Positions 35,018-43,092 of a DNA stretch of 64,000 nt are shown piece by piece. The DNA is from Armatimonadota bacterium. GTDB lineage: Bacteria; Armatimonadota; Fimbriimonadia; Fimbriimonadales; Fimbriimonadaceae. The DNA is taken from contig JAFDWR010000001.1 of assembly GCA_018268355.1 (NCBI GenBank), forward strand, positions 831,858-895,857. The letters run 5' to 3'. Made by a program: the position numbers and the translations under genes. How positions within the stretch are numbered: position 1 is the first letter of the stretch; each line of letters begins with the position of its first letter. Below the pieces are notes generated by a model that saw only the letters and a program-made list of their open reading frames with translations, was not told the DNA's origin and did not search any database.

Positions 35018-35731
35018 TCAGTGCGAAAAAGGGTCTTGGGAAATTTCCTTCGACCTTCTTGCGCTCTCAATGAGATCAAGTGCCGCCTTGGCTGCGGACT
35101 GTTCGGCCTCTTTCTTCGACCGCCCAGAACCCTCGCCCATCACTTCATGATCAAAAAGAACTTGCACGACGAACCGGCGCTCGTGCGCATAGCCCGTCTC
35201 CTCAACTATACGATAAATTGGAGTTCGTTTCCATACTGCTTGGGCGAATTCCTGTAACTTTGACTTGAAGTCGTAGGGATTCACGTCACCTTCAGAAACG
35301 TAATTTAAGTACCCGTGGAGTTGCTCCAAGACGAACCATCGAGCCACTTCGAGCCCGCTCTCAAGGTAAATCGCCCCGATACAGGCCTCAAAGACATCAG
35401 CAAGAATGGCGGGGCGAGTACGTCCGCCAGTGGCTTCTTCAGAAGCGCTCAAAATCAGGTGTTCTTCCAGGCCTAATCGCAAGGCGGTCTCAGCAAGAGG
35501 GTTCTCTTGGACGACCGAACTCTTCGCCTTACTGAGCTTTCCTTGGTCCCAATCGGGGTGGTGCTCATAGAGGTATTGGGCAATGACGAGGCCCAAAACC
35601 GAGTCGCCGAAGAACTCGAGCCGCTCGTAGGAATCCTCCACCGGGTTCGCGGCGGCAGACCGATGGGTCATCGCGATGCGAAAGAGCTCTTGGCTCCGAA
35701 GCGGGATCAGCCGAGGGATCGTCAGTTCCAT
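35018..35731 (-). CDS. rnc: ribonuclease III
   Basis: A 237-residue double-strand-specific endoribonuclease that processes rRNA and other structured RNA. The RNase III signature ERLEFFGDSVLGL is intact, the second acidic cluster lies in LADVFEACIGAIYLESG, and a dsRNA-binding domain follows (DFKSKLQEFAQAVWKRTPIYRIVEE to KKEAEQSAAKAAL). The ATG at 35731 lies inside the 3' end of the aminotransferase gene (10-bp overlap), so translation is coupled; a GTG at 35746 is an alternative. Confidence 0.95.
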   Translation of the reverse strand: MELTIPRLIPLRSQELFRIAMTHRSAAANPVEDSYERLEFFGDSVLGLVIAQYLYEHHPDWDQGKLSKAKSSVVQENPLAETALRLGLEEHLILSASEEATGGRTRPAILADVFEACIGAIYLESGLEVARWFVLEQLHGYLNYVSEGDVNPYDFKSKLQEFAQAVWKRTPIYRIVEETGYAHERRFVVQVLFDHEVMGEGSGRSKKEAEQSAAKAALDLIESARRSKEISQDPFSH

Positions 35732-36900
35732 TCCTTCATCGCGCACTGGATGCGCCGGACTCCCTCCAAGATATCTGCGCGGGAAGCTGCATAACTGAGC
35801 CGAAGGCAGCCATCGCCCTCAAAGACCGAACCAGGAACCAAGGCGACTTCCGCCTTCTCGAGCAGGAAGTCGGCGATTTCAACGTCGGTTCTCGATCCCA
35901 GCCGTTCATGGGCATCCACAAATGCATAGAAGGCACCGCCGGGCAGATCGATCTGAAAACCTGGCACTTCGGCGAGGCCCTGAACAATCAGGTCGCGGCG
36001 GGCATGGAACTCTTCGCGCATCGCGGTCACGCCGCTCATGTCCATCTTCAGCGCCGCGAGGGCCGCGTATTGGGTCACTGACGAAGGGTTGCTCGTCACC
36101 TGATCCTGGAAGTTCGAAGCGGCCTGGGCGACCTGGGGCGGGGCCACGAGGTAGCCGAGCCGCCAACCCGTCATCGCGTAGGTCTTGCTCACGCCATTGA
36201 TGAGGATCGTTCTGCGCTGGACCTCTTCGCCCAGCGAGGCCACCGACGTGTGCTCCCCATCATAAACCAGCTTGTCGTAAATCTCATCGCTGACGATCCA
36301 AAGGTTGTGCTGGACCGCAATCTCGACGAGCTGGGTCAAGATCTCGCGGGGGATCACCGCGCCCGTGGGGTTCGAGGGCGTGTTGATGACGATCGCGCGC
36401 GTCCGAGGCGTGATTGCGGCGCGAACCTGGTCCGGATTCGGGATGTAGCGGTCTTCGCGGCTCGCCTTCACGACCACGGGAACGCCGCCCGCGAGTTCAA
36501 CTTGGTCACGGTACGTCATCCAATAGGGCGCGAGAAGGATCACCTCGTCGCCGGCATCAAGCAGGAGCTGGAAGGTGTTGTAGAGGGCTTGCTTGGCCCC
36601 GGTGCTCGTCACGACTTGGTTCGGCGCGACCTGCCAGCCCGTTTCTTGGGTCACCTTGGCGGCAATCGCCTCGCGGAGCGCGGGAATGCCCGCGCTTGGC
36701 GTGTACTTGGTCTTCCCTTCCTTAATCGCGCGAATTGCGGCTTCGCAAATCTCTTCGGGGGTGTTGAAGTCAGGCTCACCGGCAGCAAAGGTCAGCACGT
36801 TTTTGCCTTGTGCGCGCATCGCAGCGGCCTTGGCGGTGATGCCAAGGGTTGGCGAAGGCTTGAGAAGGCGAACGCACGATGAGAGCGGCAAAGACTCCAC
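35722..36900 (-). CDS. aspC: class I aspartate/aromatic aminotransferase
   Basis: A 392-residue PLP enzyme of aminotransferase family I (subgroup Ib). Motifs: AAGEPDFNTPEEICEAA, YTPSAGIPALREAIA, the NTPSNPTGAVI asparagine loop, the PLP lysine in SKTYAMTGWRLGY, and the C-terminal arginine near EGDGCLRLSYA. It likely transfers amino groups among aspartate, glutamate and aromatic oxoacids. I start it at GTG 36900 because TATACT lies six bases upstream; the longer reading from 36915 would place its start inside the opposite gene's promoter. The rnc gene follows by overlap. Confidence 0.92.
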   Translation of the reverse strand: MESLPLSSCVRLLKPSPTLGITAKAAAMRAQGKNVLTFAAGEPDFNTPEEICEAAIRAIKEGKTKYTPSAGIPALREAIAAKVTQETGWQVAPNQVVTSTGAKQALYNTFQLLLDAGDEVILLAPYWMTYRDQVELAGGVPVVVKASREDRYIPNPDQVRAAITPRTRAIVINTPSNPTGAVIPREILTQLVEIAVQHNLWIVSDEIYDKLVYDGEHTSVASLGEEVQRRTILINGVSKTYAMTGWRLGYLVAPPQVAQAASNFQDQVTSNPSSVTQYAALAALKMDMSGVTAMREEFHARRDLIVQGLAEVPGFQIDLPGGAFYAFVDAHERLGSRTDVEIADFLLEKAEVALVPGSVFEGDGCLRLSYAASRADILEGVRRIQCAMKEWN

Positions 36901-36925
36901 GGCGGGAGTATACAATCGGGAGGTG
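36898..36925. promoter_or_regulatory. 22-bp divergent promoter with overlapping -10 boxes
   Basis: The two GTG starts (minus, 36898-36900; plus, 36923-36925) are only 22 bp apart. AGTATACAAT (36907-36916) contains TATACT on the minus strand and TACAAT on the plus strand, sharing bases, each ending six bases from its start codon. No ribosome site is seen on the minus side. Both messages should be leaderless. Confidence 0.75.
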
Positions 36926-37924
36926 GATCGTCGTCACACCGTCTCGCCAAGACTCGTTCAGGCGATCCTCCTTGTGGCACTCTTCATCGTCGCCGTGCTC
37001 GCGATTTCTTGGCAATCGGGCGCGATTTCGACCTCCGAGGCGGTCCGTGCCCTCTTTGCGGGTCCCAACGATACGCCGCTCAGCGCGATCGTTTGGCAGG
37101 TTCGACTTCCACGTCTGCTCGGCACTGCCTGCGTGGGCGCGATGCTCGCCGCGGTCGGCTCGGCCTATCAAGCCCTTTTTCGTAACCCCCTTGCCGAGCC
37201 CTACGTCATCGGTATCTCCTCGGGCGCGGCGCTCGGCGGTGTCCTAGCCCTTCTCACCGGGGTGCTTTCCTTTGCGGGCGCGCTTGCTTTGCCCCTCGCC
37301 GGGTTCCTCGGCGCGTGGGTTTCGCTGCTCCTCGTGATGGCGTTTGCCGGGCGTGGAAAGACGGACAGCGCTCACCTCATCCTCGTCGGGGTGGCGACGG
37401 GCACCTTCTTGGGCGCGGGAGTGAGCCTTGCACTGGCCTGGGCGGGAAGGGACTCGAACGACATCCTCCGCTGGCTTTTGGGTGACACCTCGACCCTCGT
37501 TTGGCCGAAGGTCTACGTGCTCCTCGCGATGGTGGCGGTCACCGTGCTCGGCTTTCGACCCCTGTTGCTCCAGCTCAACGCGCTCGCCCTCGGCGACGAG
37601 TCGGCCCGGCGGCTGGGGGTGGACACGGGTCGCCTTCGCAGCCTGATTCTTGTCCTCGGCGCGGCAGTCACTGGCACTGCGGTGGGCACGGTGGGCATCA
37701 TCGGCTTTGTCGGGCTCGTCGCGCCCCATCTTGCACGGCTTTGGGTTGGGGTGGACTGGAGGCGATCGTTCCCGGTTTCGGTCTGGATGGGCGCGCTGCT
37801 CCTCGTCATCTCCGACATCGGCGCGCAACGACTTCTCTATCCGCGAGAGGTTCCCCTCGGCGTCATCACCGCCGTCATCGGCGGGCCAGTCCTGCTCTGG
37901 ATGCTTAGCCGCCCGCGTCGATAG
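36923..37924 (+). CDS. FecCD-family ABC transporter permease
   Basis: A 333-residue permease of the iron-siderophore/vitamin B12 uptake class with about nine or ten helices. Family markers are IVWQVRLPRLLGTACVGAMLAAVGSAYQALFRNPLAEPY, GISSGAALG and the C-terminal GTVGIIGFVGLVAPHLAR with the REVPLGVITAVIGGP end. No substrate-binding protein or ATPase gene is adjacent, which is unusual since the three are nearly always clustered. Start GTG at 36923 is supported by the TACAAT spacing. Its last 20 bp overlap the convergent methyltransferase gene. Confidence 0.9.
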   Translation: MDRRHTVSPRLVQAILLVALFIVAVLAISWQSGAISTSEAVRALFAGPNDTPLSAIVWQVRLPRLLGTACVGAMLAAVGSAYQALFRNPLAEPYVIGISSGAALGGVLALLTGVLSFAGALALPLAGFLGAWVSLLLVMAFAGRGKTDSAHLILVGVATGTFLGAGVSLALAWAGRDSNDILRWLLGDTSTLVWPKVYVLLAMVAVTVLGFRPLLLQLNALALGDESARRLGVDTGRLRSLILVLGAAVTGTAVGTVGIIGFVGLVAPHLARLWVGVDWRRSFPVSVWMGALLLVISDIGAQRLLYPREVPLGVITAVIGGPVLLWMLSRPRR

Positions 37925-38627
37925 GCTTTTGCCAGACGTGGATGATGAAGTTCGGCGAGATCCGGTCGTCCTTCATGAACTCCTGACCGACCGGCGGGAC
38001 GGGTTCGATCAGCTTCACGAGGCAGAAGCCCGCGTTGAGGCAGCTATCGAAGTCCTGGGCGAGCATCCGATGGTAGTTCCGAATCGTGATCCCGGCCCAG
38101 GAATAGACGACGCCTCGTGGCTCGCCGTAGGCTTCGACGCGGCGAGCGAGCTTGTTCCCTTCGGCATCCCGCTCCCAAAATTGCTCGTCGGTCGAGGTGG
38201 CGATGGGGTGGAGGTTCACAATCAGCATCTTTCCGCCTGGCTTGAGGACCCGATAGGCCTCCTGCATCGCGGCGTCGATCGACTCCAGGTCGATGAGGAC
38301 GAGGTAGAAGATGACCCAATCTTCCGAGGGCTCCTTCATCGGGAGGCTGTGGGCGAGGCAATCGTGGACCTCAAGTCCGCGGGACTTTGCCACCTCGCGC
38401 AAAGGAGCGACCGGTTCGAAGCCGATCGCGTTGGCCCCGCGATCGACGAGGTGGCGCAGGAAGCGGCCTTCGCCGCACCCGATGTCCGAAATCGAGAGCC
38501 CCGTCACGTCGCCGAGGATCTCCCAGACAAACGGGTCAAGGAATTGGCGGCTCATGTCGCCCCGCTCGCCCTGGGAATTGATCCAGGCATCGGCCGATTC
38601 GGTCCAAAGTTGCAAGTCGTCTTTCAT
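37905..38627 (-). CDS. class I SAM-dependent methyltransferase
   Basis: A 240-residue methyltransferase of the Methyltransf_11 type. The SAM-binding motif I is SDIGCGEGRFLRHL with a following acidic residue at GFEPV; motif post-I/II is WVIFYLVLIDLESI, and MLIVNLHP ends the fold. Acceptor unknown. The start ATGA overlaps the deacetylase stop and AAGGA lies upstream. It is the last gene of the run beginning with DUF1854 at 41013, all five on the minus strand with overlaps or very short gaps. Confidence 0.85.
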   Translation of the reverse strand: MKDDLQLWTESADAWINSQGERGDMSRQFLDPFVWEILGDVTGLSISDIGCGEGRFLRHLVDRGANAIGFEPVAPLREVAKSRGLEVHDCLAHSLPMKEPSEDWVIFYLVLIDLESIDAAMQEAYRVLKPGGKMLIVNLHPIATSTDEQFWERDAEGNKLARRVEAYGEPRGVVYSWAGITIRNYHRMLAQDFDSCLNAGFCLVKLIEPVPPVGQEFMKDDRISPNFIIHVWQKPIDAGG

Positions 38628-39328
38628 TTCATTTCCTTGAGGGCTTGTCGCCACTTCGTGTGGACATAACGTCCGATCCGCCAGGCATCCGGCGACCGGT
38701 CAACCGGCGTCAGCCGCTCCGTGAACCCAAGTTCGTACCCGGATGCCTTGGCTGCCAGGGCGACCCTTAGGTCGAACTTCCCATTGGGATAGGCCACCGC
38801 GTAGACCGGCTGTCCGAGCCTCTTCAGGTCCTCCTTGGAGCGCGCGAACTCTTTGGCCAAGACGGGATCGCTCAGGGTCGTCAGATCGGCAGGATGCGAC
38901 ACGGTTTGGCTCTGAACTTCAACATATCCGGTTTTCATCGCGCTGGAAAGCTCGGCCCAGGTGAGCTTCGGGCGACCCGCTTTCGAGCCAACAAACCCGG
39001 TGTGGACAAACTGCACGCTTGGCACGCGCCGCTTCAACAAGATCGGTAACGCAAGCTGGCCGTAGCCGCGATAGTTGTCGGCAAAGGTGATGAGCACCGC
39101 CCGCGGGGGCAGCGACTTTCGACCCGCGACCGCATCCCGCAGGTCGGCCAATCGGATGAAGTTTGCGTTCGCTTTCTTGAACGCATCGAGGATCTCCTCC
39201 AGCTCGTCCACTGTCGTGTCAAACCAGACCGATTTCGGTCCTCGCCGTTCGATCACGTCGTGGAAGGTCAGCACCACCGCATGGGGCAGTTTCGGCTTCA
39301 ACATCAGGAGTAAAGGGGCGGCAATCAT
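38624..39328 (-). CDS. polysaccharide deacetylase-like protein with degenerate active site
   Basis: A 234-residue protein of the NodB/CE4 fold family with a hydrophobic N-terminus (MIAAPLLLML). The first motif is TFADN (81-85), where active enzymes have TFDDG: the catalytic base Asp is Ala83. The metal pair is QTVSH (141-145), where active enzymes have HxxxH: the first His is Gln141. Hydrolysis by the usual CE4 mechanism is therefore doubtful; it may bind glycans. Starts and ends overlap PAP2 and methyltransferase genes by 4 nt. Confidence 0.75.
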   Translation of the reverse strand: MIAAPLLLMLKPKLPHAVVLTFHDVIERRGPKSVWFDTTVDELEEILDAFKKANANFIRLADLRDAVAGRKSLPPRAVLITFADNYRGYGQLALPILLKRRVPSVQFVHTGFVGSKAGRPKLTWAELSSAMKTGYVEVQSQTVSHPADLTTLSDPVLAKEFARSKEDLKRLGQPVYAVAYPNGKFDLRVALAAKASGYELGFTERLTPVDRSPDAWRIGRYVHTKWRQALKEMK

Positions 39329-39891
39329 GGCTTTTTCGGCGGCCAGATGAGGAGGGCGATGCCCGCTCCCATGAGGCCCACCGCGATTCCTCCAAGGACG
39401 TCCGATGGCCAATGAACGCCGCGATAGATACGACTAAACCCAACTAAACTTGCCCACAAGAGCGCAACCCAGCCCCACTTTGCCCTCGGCGTCCCGCGCC
39501 AAACGAAGAACAGATAGAACGCGATCGCAAACGACGATGTGGTGTGCCCGCTCGGAAAGCTGTGGTGGAAAAAGGTCTCTTGGGGCACCGCCCAAGGCAG
39601 GTTGGACGGTCGCTCGCGGTCGGAGAATTGCTTGAAGATCTGGGGAACGGTCCCGCTGTAGGCGATCACCATGAAGAGGATCGGCCAGACAAAGAACTGC
39701 GGGTCGGTGAAGCGCGCCTTGAAGCCGCTCCCCTTCGAGAAAGCCAAGGCGACGAGGATCGCGAGCAAGGACTGGACCCAGCCCAGCCCGGTTGAGGAGA
39801 TCGCCCAGAAGATTGGGTCGAGCCAGCTTTGATGCCACGTCTGGTGGATCAAACGGAAGACCTGCAGATCCAGTCGTGAGAGGTCTTCCAT
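39325..39891 (-). CDS. PAP2-family lipid phosphatase
   Basis: A 188-residue membrane phosphatase. The three PAP2 motifs are complete: KQFSDRERP (KX6RP form), HHSFPSGHTTSS and SRIYRGVHWPSDVLGG. Likely substrates are undecaprenyl pyrophosphate or phosphatidate. Five or so helices fill the rest. It starts 5 bp after the comF stop, and its stop overlaps the ATG of the deacetylase-like gene, so it is part of the run DUF1854-comF-PAP2-deacetylase-methyltransferase. A role in recycling the lipid carrier for cell-wall or capsule sugars is plausible. Confidence 0.9.
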   Translation of the reverse strand: MEDLSRLDLQVFRLIHQTWHQSWLDPIFWAISSTGLGWVQSLLAILVALAFSKGSGFKARFTDPQFFVWPILFMVIAYSGTVPQIFKQFSDRERPSNLPWAVPQETFFHHSFPSGHTTSSFAIAFYLFFVWRGTPRAKWGWVALLWASLVGFSRIYRGVHWPSDVLGGIAVGLMGAGIALLIWPPKKP

Positions 39892-39896
39892 CGCGC

Positions 39897-40568
39897 CTAT
39901 GATTGAACCCGATTCAGGCTCGAACACCAAAACAGGCCGCCAACTTCCCTCGCTCCGGCGGATTTTAGGGTCCGGGCGCATTCCCGCGCGGTTTGGCCAG
40001 AGGTGAGGACGTCGTCGACGAGGAGCACCCTTGCCCCCTCGCAGTTGAACGCGGTGAAGGCACCGCTCAGGTTCCGCATCCGGTCGTCGTAGTCCAGGTT
40101 CGCCTGAGGCTTGGTATGCCGATGACGGATGAGAATCGCCTCGCGCCGCACCTTTTGCGCGTCCAATGCCTCGCAAAGGAGCTCCGACTGGTTGAACCCT
40201 CGGATCGCGCGTCGTCGCCAATGGAGCGGCACCGGCGCGACAAAATCGGCGTCGTCCAGGCTCAGCCGGTCGACGGCACGGGCGAGCTCTTTCGCCATCA
40301 TCGGGGCGAGGCTGGTTTTGCGATGAAACTTCAGCTCACGTACAGCTTGGCCTGCCCGCGAGCCGTAGTGATAAAGGCAAACCGAGAAGTCGAGCGGGTC
40401 GCCCTGGGCGTGGCGTTGCACCTCGAAAACAGGCGAACCAATCTCTTCCCAACACTTCTCGCAGATTGCGGCGGTGCCATCCAGGCCGCAGAGCGCGCAC
40501 GTTGGCGGGTAGATCGCGGAGAGGAATCGCTCAGAGAATCTGATCCAAGAGCTTTTGGCTGCGCTCAT
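39897..40568 (-). CDS. comF: ComF family phosphoribosyltransferase-like competence protein
   Basis: A 223-residue protein with the ComF layout: an N-terminal zinc ribbon (CALCG and CEKCW, about 24-45), a central GFNQSELLCEAL stretch and the phosphoribosyltransferase loop VLLVDDVLTSGQTA. ComF homologues function in DNA uptake, probably by helping single-stranded DNA entry. The start at 40568 lies within the last 38 bp of the DUF1854 gene and is preceded by GAGGATCT. No other competence genes are near. Confidence 0.88.
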   Translation of the reverse strand: MSAAKSSWIRFSERFLSAIYPPTCALCGLDGTAAICEKCWEEIGSPVFEVQRHAQGDPLDFSVCLYHYGSRAGQAVRELKFHRKTSLAPMMAKELARAVDRLSLDDADFVAPVPLHWRRRAIRGFNQSELLCEALDAQKVRREAILIRHRHTKPQANLDYDDRMRNLSGAFTAFNCEGARVLLVDDVLTSGQTARECARTLKSAGAREVGGLFWCSSLNRVQS

Positions 40569-41013
40569 CAAGATCCTCGAGTTGTTCAATGGTGAAGCGT
40601 TGGCCTTCAACGCTCAGGATGTGCCAGCGGCCCGGCGTGAGTTCAAACGACGAGTCTCGCCAGTCGCGGACAAAGAACTCGGCTTCGCCTCGGTGGGTTT
40701 CCACCACCCATCGCCAAAGGCCGCGCTCATTCGCCAGCGTGTTGATCTTGAGAATCTGCGGCGTGAAGTACCGTCGCTGCAGCTCGGCATCGACGACAGA
40801 CTTCGATTCGCCATCGAGCCCTTCCATGCTCTCAATGACCCCAATCTCCTTCCCGTCGCTTCCCTTCACCGCGATGAACTCCTTGGGCAGGCTCAGCGGG
40901 AAAAGGCGGTGGAGCGAGACGTTTTCGTGGGTCTCGCCGCTCGCGAGGGTGAGGTGCGGCGCACTCGCGCCCTCCTCCAACCGAAACCGTAAGTCCTTGG
41001 CCTCCAGCGTCAT
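40531..41013 (-). CDS. DUF1854 domain protein
   Basis: A 160-residue cytosolic protein. The sequence flow LHRLFPLSLPKEFIAVKGSDGKEIGVIESMEGLDGESKSVVDAELQRR is characteristic of DUF1854, a family often next to transporters or cyanophycin genes but uncharacterised. The last third (GRWHILSVEGQRFTIEQLEDLDERSQKLL) is also typical. The ATG at 41013 is preceded nine bases upstream by CATAAT; no ribosome site. First gene of the five-gene minus-strand run. The pheT gene begins on the opposite strand 33 bp away. Confidence 0.75.
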   Translation of the reverse strand: MTLEAKDLRFRLEEGASAPHLTLASGETHENVSLHRLFPLSLPKEFIAVKGSDGKEIGVIESMEGLDGESKSVVDAELQRRYFTPQILKINTLANERGLWRWVVETHRGEAEFFVRDWRDSSFELTPGRWHILSVEGQRFTIEQLEDLDERSQKLLDQIL

Positions 41014-41046
41014 CGCAGGGTCATTATGGAATACTTTGGCCTCACC

Positions 41047-43092
41047 ATGAAATTCCCCGTTTCGATGCTGACCGACTTCGTGACCACCAAGCTCTCGGCC
41101 GATGAGCTCGGCGACTTGCTCACGATGGCGGGGTTTGAACTCGAAGGCATCGAAGAGGTGAACGGCGAGGCGGTGCTCGACATCAAGGTTGTCAGCAATC
41201 GGGGCGACGGCCTGAGCGTTCGTGGGCTCGCCCGCGAGGTGCTCGCCAAGGACCGCGCCAGCGCCCCGACCGCCCATTACGACGCAGCCAACCAAGGCTT
41301 CCGCGCCGAACTCAGCGGCATTCCGCTCGACACCCCGGGAACCCGCATTCGGATCGACAGCAAGGCCTGTGACCGATTTTCGTGCCTGATCATTGAGGGC
41401 TTCGACCCGTCGATCCAAGCGCCCGAATGGATGACCTCGCGGCTGATCAAAGCTGGGATGCGCTCGATTTCGCTGCTCGTCGACCTGACCAACTACGTCA
41501 TGCTCGAGCTCGGCCAACCGCTCCATGCCTACGACCTCGACAAGCTCGAAGGCGAGCGGATCATTGTTCGCGAGGCCGTCGCGGGTGAAAAGATCACGAC
41601 CCTTAATGGCGACGAGCACGAACTCCAGCCCGGCCAACTGATGATCTGCGATGCCTCGCGCCCGGTGGGTGTCGCGGGCGTCATGGGTGGGCTCGACACC
41701 GAGGTGAGCGAAACCACCACCCGCTGCCTCCTCGAAGGCGCCCATTTTGATGGCCTGAGCGTTCGCAAGACCCGCAAGCAGCTTGGCCTGAACACCGACG
41801 CGAGCTACCGATTTGAGCGCTCAGTCGATCCGGAGCTCGTGATGACCGCGATGGGACGGTTCGCCCAGCTCATGCGCGAGATCGCACCGAATGCCCAGCT
41901 TGTTTCCATCGAAGAAGTGGTGGAATCGGTCGAGCCGAAGCGCACGGTGAGCCTTTCGTTCGCGAAGGCGACCGCCTGGCTCGGGATGGAGATCACCCCC
42001 GAGAACGGGGCGGATTACCTCCGACGGCTCGGCTTCGGAGTCGAGGGCCACGAGCCGGTGCAGGTGACGGTTCCGATGTGGCGACCCGACATCGTGCGCG
42101 AGATCGACCTCGTTGAAGAGCTGGGGCGCGTCCACGGCTACGAAAATATCCCGGCCTGGCTGCCCGCCGGATCGACGCCCCAGGGCGGCGTGTGGGAAGA
42201 GCTCCACGAGGAAGACCGGATCATCCACCGCCTCGCTGCCCTTGGCCTCACGCAGTGCATGAGCCACTCGCTTCGGCCCGCAAGCCCGCTTGCTGCGGGT
42301 GACGAATCGCAGCGCGTCGGTCCTCGCAACCCCGGTTCCCCCGAGCTCGCCTACCTGCGCGATTCGGTCCTTCCCTGCCTTGCCGAAGTTGCCCAACGTG
42401 CGGATTCGAAGGACCTCGGCCTCTTTGAACTTGGCCGCGTTTTCGCTACGGGGTCAGGCGGTCGCCGCGAATGGAAGCAGCTTGGCATCCTTCTGAGCGG
42501 CCTCATTCAGCCGCTGAATCGCCAGAAGGACACGCCGCCCGAGGCCGACTTCTTCGCCCTCAAGACCATCGTGGCCGACCTCGCCGACCACCTCGGCGTT
42601 GAATTCACCTACGTCCAAGGTGCCGACGGAAGGCTCCACAAGGGACGCCAGGCGCGGCTGATGGTGGGCGGTACGGCGGTTGGCGTGATGGGGCAAATCC
42701 ACCCTGAGCTGGCCGAAGAACTCCGCCTTCCCGCTAACACTCAATTGGCCGAGGTTGACCTCGAATTGCTCCTTGCCCAGCCGTCGTCACGGTCGCTCAG
42801 CCGGTCCGTGAGCCGAAACCCAGCGGTTCGGCGCGACTTGGCGATCCTCATCGACCAGTCGGTGCCCTACGCGACGCTTGAATCCACCCTCCGGGAGGCA
42901 GTGGGCGAGACGCTAGAGAGCATCTGGCTCTTCGACGTCTTCCAAGGCGCGAACATCCCCGAGGGCAAGCACTCGCTCGGCGTTGCGCTCCAGCTGCGAA
43001 AGCTCGGCGGCAACTTTACGGATGAAGAGGCGAACCAGGTTCGGGATCGGGCCGTGGCGGCGATTGCCACCCTCGGGGCGACCATACGGTAA
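41047..43092 (+). CDS. pheT: phenylalanyl-tRNA synthetase beta subunit, lacking the EMAP/OB tRNA-binding domain
   Basis: A 681-residue beta subunit of phenylalanine-tRNA ligase. The B3/B4 editing region (about 150-340), the central B5 domain, and a C-terminal anticodon-binding FDX domain (SVSRNPAVRRDLAILI to end) are recognisable. The N-terminus passes directly from the strand EGIEEV (about 33-38) to VLDIKVVSNRGDGLSVRGLAREV. In standard PheT about 110 residues of an OB-fold tRNA-binding domain lie between these two points; they are missing. pheS, usually next door, is absent from the window. The longer start at 41026 is less likely since PheT begins with MK-P/V. Confidence 0.9.
   Translation: MKFPVSMLTDFVTTKLSADELGDLLTMAGFELEGIEEVNGEAVLDIKVVSNRGDGLSVRGLAREVLAKDRASAPTAHYDAANQGFRAELSGIPLDTPGTRIRIDSKACDRFSCLIIEGFDPSIQAPEWMTSRLIKAGMRSISLLVDLTNYVMLELGQPLHAYDLDKLEGERIIVREAVAGEKITTLNGDEHELQPGQLMICDASRPVGVAGVMGGLDTEVSETTTRCLLEGAHFDGLSVRKTRKQLGLNTDASYRFERSVDPELVMTAMGRFAQLMREIAPNAQLVSIEEVVESVEPKRTVSLSFAKATAWLGMEITPENGADYLRRLGFGVEGHEPVQVTVPMWRPDIVREIDLVEELGRVHGYENIPAWLPAGSTPQGGVWEELHEEDRIIHRLAALGLTQCMSHSLRPASPLAAGDESQRVGPRNPGSPELAYLRDSVLPCLAEVAQRADSKDLGLFELGRVFATGSGGRREWKQLGILLSGLIQPLNRQKDTPPEADFFALKTIVADLADHLGVEFTYVQGADGRLHKGRQARLMVGGTAVGVMGQIHPELAEELRLPANTQLAEVDLELLLAQPSSRSLSRSVSRNPAVRRDLAILIDQSVPYATLESTLREAVGETLESIWLFDVFQGANIPEGKHSLGVALQLRKLGGNFTDEEANQVRDRAVAAIATLGATIR

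Noticed and set aside
36901-36922. A cobalamin or other riboswitch before the FecCD gene
   Set aside because: Only 22 bp separate the two divergent start codons, too little for any riboswitch.
41026-41046. Upstream ATG at 41026 as the pheT start
   Set aside because: The seven added residues do not fit the PheT N-terminus, which normally begins near MK-P/V-x-x-x-L; the second ATG is preferred, though neither has a ribosome site.
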